From an uncultured Ruminococcus sp. (GTDB taxonomy: Bacteria > Bacillota > Clostridia > Oscillospirales > Acutalibacteraceae), in assembly GCA_902783815.1 (NCBI GenBank), contig CACZSM010000019.1:1-5072 (forward strand): a stretch of DNA of 5,072 nt, written 5' to 3'. Each line of letters begins with the position of its first letter. Position 1 is the first letter of the stretch. Shown in pieces: positions 1-5,072 of the stretch. Both the position numbers and the translations under genes were made by a program. The notes under the pieces were generated by a model that did not search any database, was not told the DNA's origin, and saw nothing but the letters and a program-made list of their open reading frames with translations.

Positions 1-485
1 AGAGGTCTTATTATATTTCCTCTTACCGGCGGTATTCCGCTTAATCCTCGCAGACCGCTTCCTCTTGCAAGATTGAATATTACTGTTTCTGCATTATCTG
101 ATGCCGTATGTGCTGTTGCTATTTTTGCATTATATTCAGCCGCTGTATCTTCAAAAAAAGCATACCTGATATCTCTGCCCGTTTTTTCGGTGCTTTCACG
201 GCGTATTTCCGCTTCATGGGCAACATCCGCCCTCAGCAGACGGAACTCCACATTATTCTTCTCACAAAGACCCTTTGCAAACTCCTCATCACGGAAGGCT
301 TCATCTCCCCTCAGAAGATGATTGACATGACAGGCAATGAGCTTCAACTCCATATCATCCCTTACAGACAAAAGAAAATACAATAATGCGCATGAATCCG
401 CGCCTCCGGACAAACCTATCACTACTGTATCTCCCTTTTGGAGCATATGATACTTTTCCACTGTAATTTTTGCTTTATTCTCCAC
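1..485 (-). CDS. tilS: tRNA(Ile)-lysidine synthetase TilS, N-terminal part (cut by window edge)
   Basis: TilS uses ATP and lysine to convert C34 of the CAU-anticodon isoleucine tRNA to lysidine, so that it is charged with isoleucine and reads AUA instead of AUG. It acts in the cytoplasm and is normally essential. The visible 161 residues carry the N-type ATP pyrophosphatase domain. The PP-loop is SGGADS at residues 26-31, followed by HVNHLLRG (53-60), RDIRYAFF (104-111), TAHTASDNAETV (124-135) and RGSGLRGLSGIPP (141-153). These are the landmark motifs of the family in the right order. The start is taken as GTG at 485-483, because AGGAG sits 7 bases upstream and the residues before the PP-loop have the usual length. 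An ATG 13 codons later has only a poor upstream site and would leave a very short lead before the loop. The gene overlaps the end of dnaB by 11 bases in another frame, which suggests translational coupling. The tRNA-binding C-terminal domains lie outside the window. Confidence 0.95.
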   Translation of the reverse strand, partial: MENKAKITVEKYHMLQKGDTVVIGLSGGADSCALLYFLLSVRDDMELKLIACHVNHLLRGDEAFRDEEFAKGLCEKNNVEFRLLRADVAHEAEIRRESTEKTGRDIRYAFFEDTAAEYNAKIATAHTASDNAETVIFNLARGSGLRGLSGIPPVRGNIIRP

Positions 486-1851
486 GGCTCAGCTCCTGCG
501 CAGTAAATCTCATAAATTCTCCCTGCCAGTGCAGAGGAATGGATCTTGTTTCTCCATGACGATTCTTCGCCACTATACACTGACCACTATTCATATCAAT
601 ATCCTCCGGATTCTTTTTGCCGGATTTCGTACTCTGATAATATGCTTCTCTGTAAAGAAAAAGCACTATATCTGCATCCTGCTCGATAGAACCCGAATCT
701 CTCAGGTCTGAAAGCTGAGGCTCATGCTCAGTTCTCTGCTCACTCGCACGGGACAGCTGTGACAATGTTATCACAGGAATATTCAATTCCTTTGCAAGTA
801 TTTTCAGGTTCCTTGTTATTTCTGATATTTTCTGTACCTGATTATCTATTTTCAGAGTTGATGTCATAAGCTGCAAATAGTCTATTATCACAAGATCTAT
901 ATTTTTTACCCTACGCAGCTTTGATTTTATCTCCGGCACACTTATTCCAGGAGTACCGTCAAGATATATCTCCGTATGGCTCAGAATATCTCCTGCTTCT
1001 ATTATCTGGTTCCACTCCTGATCGCTCAGTTTGCCTGTACGCAGCTTTGTACCCTGAACAAGTCCCTCTGTCGAAAGCAGTCTTGATGCAAGCTGTTCTT
1101 TGGACATTTCAAGAGAAAAAAATGCAACTCTTTTATGTCCCTTAACCGCAACATGCCTTGCAATATTGAGTGCAAAGCTGGTCTTTCCCATACCAGGACG
1201 GGCTGCAAGTATTATCAGGTCGGACTTATTAAGTCCGGTTATAGTATTATCAAGGGATGATATACCTGTTGAAAGTGCTGCATACTGGCTCTCAGGTAGA
1301 TTAAGCTCATCAAGCTGATCCAGTGTTTTAAGTATAACGCTGTCTATCCTTTCAAGACCGCTTACTCTTTTATCATCCTGAATATCGTATATTTTCTGTT
1401 CAGCTGAGTCAAGCAGCTTATCTACGCTTTCAACTGGCTGTGATGCTTCCTCTATAATTTCTCTTGAAGCAGTTATAAGTCTGCGTGTAAGATATTTTTC
1501 CTTTACAATCTCCGCATAATCAGGAAGTCTTGTCAAAGCCGGAACAAGGTTCGCTATACTTACGAGGTAGGTTTTAAGTGATGCCTCATCTGTTTCCCCG
1601 TTTTTTTTGACCTGCTCCAGAACGGTTATAAAATCAACTGGCTTACTCATCGTATATAGGTCAAGCATAGCCTGATATATAGCCCTGTTATTCGCCATAT
1701 AAAAATAATCCGCAGACGGCAGCTTTTCAAGCGCCCTGTTCATATTCTCACTATCTATCAGAATACATCCAAGCACTGCCTGTTCTGATTCCGCACTATA
1801 TGGAAGATTGAAGCCATCAATATCCGAAGTGATAGGCTGATTTTCACTCAT
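475..1851 (-). CDS. dnaB: Replicative DNA helicase DnaB (DnaC of Bacillus)
   Basis: This is the ring-shaped hexameric helicase that unwinds DNA at the replication fork and recruits primase. The product is 458 residues from the chosen start, normal for the family. The N-terminal helical domain spans about 15-115 and starts with the typical PYSAESEQAVLG stretch. A linker follows, then the RecA-like motor at about 190-450. The motor has Walker A AARPGMGKTS (K223, T224), the catalytic glutamate in SLEMS (E248), Walker B VIIDYLQLM (D324), the TLSQLSR sensor (Q365), and the KNRHG finger (K429, R431) that reaches the neighbouring subunit. All motor residues are present. No intein or insertion is seen. 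The ATG at 1851-1849 is preferred because AGGTGA lies just before it. A GTG at 1866 in the same frame would add five residues, but it has no ribosome site and overlaps this one. The gene lies 72 bases after rplI, beyond a hairpin, and overlaps tilS by 11 bases. Confidence 0.97.
   Translation of the reverse strand: MSENQPITSDIDGFNLPYSAESEQAVLGCILIDSENMNRALEKLPSADYFYMANNRAIYQAMLDLYTMSKPVDFITVLEQVKKNGETDEASLKTYLVSIANLVPALTRLPDYAEIVKEKYLTRRLITASREIIEEASQPVESVDKLLDSAEQKIYDIQDDKRVSGLERIDSVILKTLDQLDELNLPESQYAALSTGISSLDNTITGLNKSDLIILAARPGMGKTSFALNIARHVAVKGHKRVAFFSLEMSKEQLASRLLSTEGLVQGTKLRTGKLSDQEWNQIIEAGDILSHTEIYLDGTPGISVPEIKSKLRRVKNIDLVIIDYLQLMTSTLKIDNQVQKISEITRNLKILAKELNIPVITLSQLSRASEQRTEHEPQLSDLRDSGSIEQDADIVLFLYREAYYQSTKSGKKNPEDIDMNSGQCIVAKNRHGETRSIPLHWQGEFMRFTAQELSRGE
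493..497 (-). promoter_or_regulatory. tilS ribosome binding site inside dnaB
   Basis: AGGAG on the minus strand lies within the last codons of dnaB, 7 bases before the GTG at 485. It is the best-placed Shine-Dalgarno match near the beginning of tilS and decides the GTG start. Ribosomes finishing dnaB pass directly over it, so initiation is probably coupled to dnaB termination (inference). Confidence 0.75.
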
Positions 1852-1856
1852 CTTTT

Positions 1857-1862
1857 TCACCT
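1857..1862 (-). promoter_or_regulatory. dnaB ribosome binding site
   Basis: AGGTGA on the minus strand ends 5 bases before the ATG at 1851 and matches the anti-Shine-Dalgarno well. It overlaps the codons that would follow the alternative GTG start at 1866, which argues that the GTG is not used. It lies 18 bases after the end of the intergenic hairpin, so the hairpin does not hide it. Confidence 0.75.
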
Positions 1863-1880
1863 GCACTAATTTTGAATATC

Positions 1881-1917
1881 AAAAAGATTTGAGAGCTGTT
1901 TACCCTCAAATCTTTCT
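1881..1917 (-). terminator. Strong intergenic hairpin with U-run: intrinsic terminator, attenuator or processing site
   Basis: Read as minus-strand RNA, 1917-1902 pairs with 1896-1881 to give an uninterrupted 16-bp stem closed by a five-base AAACA loop. The pairs include three G-U wobbles. The inner 11 bp (GAUUUGAGGGU with GCUCUCAAAUC) are followed directly by UUUUU, which can also pair with the A-rich 5' flank. The stem begins 6 bases after the rplI stop codon, where a terminator would be expected. However, only 29 bases separate it from the dnaB start, leaving no room for a standard promoter after it. It therefore more likely lets part of the transcription through, or marks an mRNA end made by processing (inference). 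The GC content is modest and the U-run is short. Confidence 0.65.
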
Positions 1918-1923
1918 TTCTGC

Positions 1924-2382
1924 TCATTCAGCAGTGACTTCCTCTGTTACCATTACCTTTATTGATGCGCTTACTCCTGTATAAAGCTTTATCTCAGCAT
2001 TATATGTCCCAAAGGATTTTATATCCCCGTCAAGGGCTATCTTTCTTTTATCTACATCTATTCCAAAGCTCTTTTTAAGCTCCGCAGCGATCTCCTTTGC
2101 TGTTACTGAACCAAACAGCTTTCCGCCCTTTCCGGCTTTAGCTGTCATTGTAAGAGTTTTTCCGGATATTCTTTCAGCGTCTGCCTTTGCCTTTGCAGTA
2201 TCTGTTTCTATCCTGTACTTTCTTGACTCTTCTTCGTTCTTAAGCTCATTCAGCGCCTTTGCATCAGCTTCCTTTGCAAGCTTCTTCGGCAGCAGAAAAT
2301 TTCTTGCATAGCCGTCGGAAACATTTACAAGCTGACCCTTCTTTCCTGAACCCTTTACATCCTGAAGCAAAATTACCTTCAT
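1924..2382 (-). CDS. rplI: 50S ribosomal protein L9
   Basis: L9 binds 23S rRNA near the base of the L1 stalk and helps keep the reading frame. It is dumbbell-shaped, with two globular domains joined by a long helix. The 152 residues match the family length. The N-terminal RNA-binding domain (1-40) starts MKVILLQDVKGSGKKG and carries the signature around DGYARNFLLPKKLA (23-36). The charged, alanine-rich connecting helix covers about 41-75. The C-terminal domain follows, with KLFGSVTAKEIA and the conserved GIDVDKRKI stretch. The start is fixed by the invariant MKV beginning. It lies 24 bases after gdpP, in the same orientation, a common neighbour arrangement in Firmicutes. Seven of its nine isoleucine codons are ATA, unusual by common bacterial standards for a highly expressed gene. 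No damage or fusion is seen. Confidence 0.98.
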   Translation of the reverse strand: MKVILLQDVKGSGKKGQLVNVSDGYARNFLLPKKLAKEADAKALNELKNEEESRKYRIETDTAKAKADAERISGKTLTMTAKAGKGGKLFGSVTAKEIAAELKKSFGIDVDKRKIALDGDIKSFGTYNAEIKLYTGVSASIKVMVTEEVTAE

Positions 2383-2394
2383 ATCATTTACACT

Positions 2395-2399
2395 CTCCT
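2395..2399 (-). promoter_or_regulatory. rplI ribosome binding site, long spacing
   Basis: AGGAG on the minus strand lies 12 bases before the rplI ATG, longer than the usual 5 to 9. No better site lies closer. It falls entirely within the short gap after the gdpP stop codon. The AT-rich spacer contains an out-of-frame ATG at 2387 that meets a stop after one further codon, and it could slightly reduce initiation. Confidence 0.6.
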
Positions 2400-2406
2400 G
2401 ATTAAT

Positions 2407-4386
2407 TTATGTACTGCTGTCTGCTTTCTTATTGATCTCCATTTCATTTATTATCGAAAGCAGTTTTTCACGGGCTTCGGCTATACTCAGATTTTCAAGC
2501 TGACAAGCAGCCATTGTCTGATGTCCTCCGCCGCCCAGTGCCTCCATTATCACCTGAACATTAAGATCTCCAAGTGAACGGGCTGAAATATTGACCGTTT
2601 TTCCGGTCTTATACATTACAAATGATGCCTTGACATTTTCAATGCCCAAAAGCTCATCAGCTGCCTGTGCTGACGCTATCCTTATATCCGGAGTTGCGCT
2701 GTCCGCGCAGGCTATTGCACAGTAATTGAAGATCTCAGCTTCACTTACCAGCTTATACTTCACCTTGTATGTATCAATAGAATTCGAGAACAGTCTCTTT
2801 ACCTCAACTGTATCAGCGCCATTGCTTCTCAGAAATGCTGCCGCTTCAAATGTCCGTACTCCTGTACGAAGGACAAAATTCTTTGTATCGAGCATTATAC
2901 CTGAAAGCAGCGCCTCGCTTTCCAGACGGCTCAGTGAAAAATCGCCGAGATACTGTACAAGCTCTGCTGTCATTTCACAGGCTGATGAAGCGTAAGGCTC
3001 ATGGTAAAACACAAGGGCATTATCAATATGATTTACCATCATACGATGGTGGTCAATAACGACTACTCTCTTGCATTTCTCATATATTGCCTTTGATTCC
3101 ACAAAATTAGGGGAATGAGTATCTGTAACGATAAGCAGCGTATGGTCATCAATAAGCTCAAACGCTTCATTTTCCGTTTTGAATATACTCTCAAACCCAG
3201 ACTTTTCAAAGCTGGCAACAAGTGCCTTTGCAAGGGTCTGCTGTTTATCTATTACTATATATGCGTTCCTGTGCATTCCTTTAACGACCGCGCTCCACAT
3301 TCCTATACATGAACCAACGCTGTCCAGATCAGAGTAACGATGTCCCATAATAACGACATTACTGCTGTTATTTACATGATTTGCCAATGTTGTAGCAATT
3401 ACTCTTGTTCTGACCTTATCACGCTTTTCAACACCCTTTGATACTCCTCCGAAGAACTGGTATGTCTCATTCTGCTTCACAGCGACCTGATCTCCGCCTC
3501 TTCCAAGAGCCATATCAAGAGCCTGTCTTGCCCACATCTCACATTCCTTGACAGTACTTCCGCCTCTGCCCACTCCGATCGAGATAGTAGCATTTGACCT
3601 GTCATTTATCTTCAGTTCTCTGATCTCTTCAAGCACCTTGAATTTTTCGTCAATAAACTGTCTGATAAATCTTTCCTCAAGAATTATAATATATCTACCG
3701 CCGCTGATCTTCTTATAGAAACCAGTCGTTGAGGATACCCATTTAGCAATAGTCTTTTCCACAAGCACAGATATTCTGCTTGCTTCACCCTCCTCAGCTT
3801 CTCTTTCGATCTCCTCCTTATTATCAAACGAGGCTATCGCTACAACCGGGCGTGATTCCACATATTCATCCGAATTACGCTTATTAAGATCGTTATCTAC
3901 AAAATATACGACAGAAGCCCCCTCTGCCCTTACAGCAAAAGCTATATACCACTTATCTCCTGCAAGAGTTTCCGTACCGTTATCCGAATACAGAGTATCA
4001 GGATTATTATTAGTGAGATAATCGCCCACAGAGTCACCTATAGGTTCTCTTTCCCTGCTGATACAGCTCCTGAACAGCTTATTCGCAGCAATGATCTCGG
4101 AATTTTCTCCGATTATCAATGCCGGCACAGCAATACGATCAAGTTTTTCTCCGCTTGTTTTATCTATTGAATTCAAAGCCTCTTCCGAAACTCTTGACAA
4201 ATACTTTTTCAGATTGATGATCCCGAATACAACAACAACAATAGCCGCCGCAGCAGCTAAAAGCTCAACTGCAAACACATAGACATTCCAGCGTATTGTT
4301 ATTGCCGCCATAACAAGCATTACTATACATAATACCAGAAACAGCGGAGTGATATACAGATCACCGTTTTTGCGTTTCTTCACCAT
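2407..4386 (-). CDS. gdpP: Cyclic-di-AMP phosphodiesterase GdpP (YybT; DHH/DHHA1 family)
   Basis: GdpP is a membrane protein that breaks cyclic-di-AMP into pApA, thereby setting potassium, osmotic and cell-wall stress responses. The product is 659 residues from the chosen start, typical of the family. Two membrane helices (about 10-32 and 35-59) lead to a PAS-like sensor region (about 82-165), then a degenerate GGDEF domain (about 180-305). There GRYIIILEE (230-238) stands where an active cyclase would differ, and the family-typical ALGRGGDQVAVK closes the domain (293-304). The DHH domain has GHRYSDLDS (H349, D353, D355), D422 in VTDTHSP, the DHH triad (445-447) and D500. DHHA1 ends with GGGGHQ (618-623). 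All metal ligands appear intact, so it should be active. The ATG at 4386 is taken because AGGTG lies just before it. The GTG at 4392 overlaps that site, and the GTG at 4383 remains possible. It sits 22 bases after rnj. Confidence 0.95.
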   Translation of the reverse strand: MVKKRKNGDLYITPLFLVLCIVMLVMAAITIRWNVYVFAVELLAAAAAIVVVVFGIINLKKYLSRVSEEALNSIDKTSGEKLDRIAVPALIIGENSEIIAANKLFRSCISREREPIGDSVGDYLTNNNPDTLYSDNGTETLAGDKWYIAFAVRAEGASVVYFVDNDLNKRNSDEYVESRPVVAIASFDNKEEIEREAEEGEASRISVLVEKTIAKWVSSTTGFYKKISGGRYIIILEERFIRQFIDEKFKVLEEIRELKINDRSNATISIGVGRGGSTVKECEMWARQALDMALGRGGDQVAVKQNETYQFFGGVSKGVEKRDKVRTRVIATTLANHVNNSSNVVIMGHRYSDLDSVGSCIGMWSAVVKGMHRNAYIVIDKQQTLAKALVASFEKSGFESIFKTENEAFELIDDHTLLIVTDTHSPNFVESKAIYEKCKRVVVIDHHRMMVNHIDNALVFYHEPYASSACEMTAELVQYLGDFSLSRLESEALLSGIMLDTKNFVLRTGVRTFEAAAFLRSNGADTVEVKRLFSNSIDTYKVKYKLVSEAEIFNYCAIACADSATPDIRIASAQAADELLGIENVKASFVMYKTGKTVNISARSLGDLNVQVIMEALGGGGHQTMAACQLENLSIAEAREKLLSIINEMEINKKADSST

Positions 4387-4389
4387 GCA

Positions 4390-4394
4390 CACCT
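4390..4394 (-). promoter_or_regulatory. gdpP ribosome binding site
   Basis: AGGTG on the minus strand lies 3 bases before the ATG at 4386 and 6 bases before the GTG at 4383. Counted from its AGG core, the distances are 5 and 8. It overlaps the upstream in-frame GTG at 4392, which rules that codon out as the likely start. Choosing between ATG and the following GTG changes the protein by one residue only. Confidence 0.6.
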
Positions 4395-4408
4395 GCTTCT
4401 TGCGAAAT

Positions 4409-5072
4409 TTATACCTCCATGATTATCGGCAGTATCATAGGACTTCTCCGTGTCTTATCATACAGAACTCTTGAAAGCTCATCCTTGATAGTATTTTTAA
4501 TAACGCTCCATTCATGGATATCCTGAGTATCACAGTCATTCAGAGCTGAAAGGACAGCTCTTCTTGCTTCTTCCATAAGAGGTTCGCTTTCTCTTACATA
4601 CACAAAGCCTCTTGATACTATATCCGGACCTGCAATTACCTGTCCGCTGCCGCTTTCAAGCGTTACCACTACAACTATAAGACCATCCTGACCGAGATGC
4701 TTCCTGTCACGCAGCACTATGCTTCCAACATCTCCGACGCCAAGTCCGTCAACCAATATCTTGCCTGCCGGAATACTCGGCAGCTGACGCATATGATCCT
4801 TATTCAGTTCTATTACATTTCCGATATCTCCGATAAATATATTTTCCTTTGGTATTCCCATTTCCATCGCAAGATTTGCGTGTTTAATAAGATGCTTCTG
4901 CTCGCCGTGTACGGGTATGAAATACTTTGGCTTTGTAAGTCCCTGTATTATTTTAAGCTCCTCCTGGCAAGCGTGTCCGGAAACATGGACCTCATACATC
5001 GACTCAGAAGCGACCTTGCATCCATGCTTCATAAGCTCATTTACGACTGTGCTGACCATTTTTTCATTTCCG
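4409..5072 (-). CDS. rnj: Ribonuclease J, C-terminal part (cut by window edge)
   Basis: RNase J is the metallo-beta-lactamase/beta-CASP ribonuclease of Firmicutes. It has 5'-to-3' exonuclease and endonuclease activity and works in mRNA decay and rRNA maturation. The visible 220 residues begin in the beta-CASP region with GNEKMVS, so the ATG at 5059 is internal and the gene extends past the right edge. The HVSGH motif binds the RNA phosphate. PKYFIPVHGE carries the last metal-ligand histidine of the lactamase fold. ILVDGLGVGDVGSIVLRDRK then opens the C-terminal domain, which ends SPMILPIIMEV. This ending is typical of the family, so the C-terminus is complete. The catalytic HxHxDH motif is outside the window. 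Whether this is RNase J1 or J2 cannot be told from this part. It is the first visible gene of the unit, 22 bases before gdpP; any promoter lies outside. Confidence 0.96.
   Translation of the reverse strand, partial: GNEKMVSTVVNELMKHGCKVASESMYEVHVSGHACQEELKIIQGLTKPKYFIPVHGEQKHLIKHANLAMEMGIPKENIFIGDIGNVIELNKDHMRQLPSIPAGKILVDGLGVGDVGSIVLRDRKHLGQDGLIVVVVTLESGSGQVIAGPDIVSRGFVYVRESEPLMEEARRAVLSALNDCDTQDIHEWSVIKNTIKDELSRVLYDKTRRSPMILPIIMEV

Noticed and set aside
73..386. Two overlapping plus-strand open frames of 82 and 92 codons
   Set aside because: They lie antisense to tilS, whose motifs are unmistakable on the minus strand, and their translations have no recognisable domain.
1221..1237. Perfect 8-bp inverted repeat with a one-base centre inside dnaB
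   Set aside because: It encodes the LNKSD residues just before Walker A, has no U-run after it on the minus strand, and is most simply explained by coding constraint. It could be an operator only if conserved at synonymous sites.
1999..2004. Perfect TATAAT on the minus strand within rplI, with TTGACG further upstream
   Set aside because: The spacing between the two boxes is 23 bases, well over the usual 16 to 18, there is no extended -10, and the codons belong to a conserved part of L9. A transcript from it would still meet the hairpin before dnaB.
2726..3312. Plus-strand open frames of 65 to 89 codons
   Set aside because: They are antisense to the DHH domain of gdpP and look like by-products of its codon use; no convincing ribosome site or protein character.
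4228..4258. Low-complexity ACA and GCC/GCA triplet stretch in gdpP
   Set aside because: It encodes the alanine- and valine-rich second membrane helix; the repeats are imperfect and explained by amino-acid composition.
5057..5059. ATG at 5059 as the start of a 216-residue protein
   Set aside because: The frame stays open to the window edge, and the preceding GNEK residues match the internal RNase J sequence, so this is an internal methionine of a truncated gene.

Overview
The window is a tightly packed, wholly minus-strand stretch of a bacterial chromosome. It looks like one co-transcribed unit of housekeeping genes, and it reads from the right edge to the left. In transcription order it holds the 3' part of rnj (RNase J), gdpP (membrane cyclic-di-AMP phosphodiesterase), rplI (ribosomal protein L9), dnaB (replicative helicase) and the 5' part of tilS (tRNA-Ile lysidine synthetase). 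Both edges cut through genes. No mobile element, CRISPR array, rRNA or tRNA gene is visible, and no gene on the plus strand is credible.

RNase J, a GdpP/YybT-type protein and clear AGGAG/AGGTG ribosome binding sites point to a Firmicute. The moderate AT content, heavy use of ATA and AGA codons and this gene order fit a Clostridia member, perhaps a Ruminococcus-like gut anaerobe. The genus is an inference from general style and was not tested by any search.

Layout: the RNase J C-terminal part (5072-4409) is followed after 22 bases by gdpP (4386-2407), and after 24 more bases by rplI (2382-1924). A 72-base gap follows. It contains a strong 16-bp hairpin with a U-run (1917-1881) and then the dnaB ribosome binding site. 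dnaB (1851-475) overlaps tilS (485 to beyond base 1) by 11 bases, so the tilS ribosome binding site lies inside the end of dnaB. No gene-free stretch exceeds 72 bases.

The genes cover RNA turnover, c-di-AMP signalling, the ribosome, replication and tRNA modification. The two most useful observations are regulatory. First, the terminator-like hairpin after rplI stands between the upstream genes and dnaB-tilS, with almost no room for a new promoter after it. Second, ATA is the preferred isoleucine codon even in rplI (7 of 9) and in the visible part of tilS (7 of 10). This makes every gene here, including tilS, dependent on the lysidine modification that TilS makes. I see no sign of a previously undescribed system; the region looks like conserved core genome.
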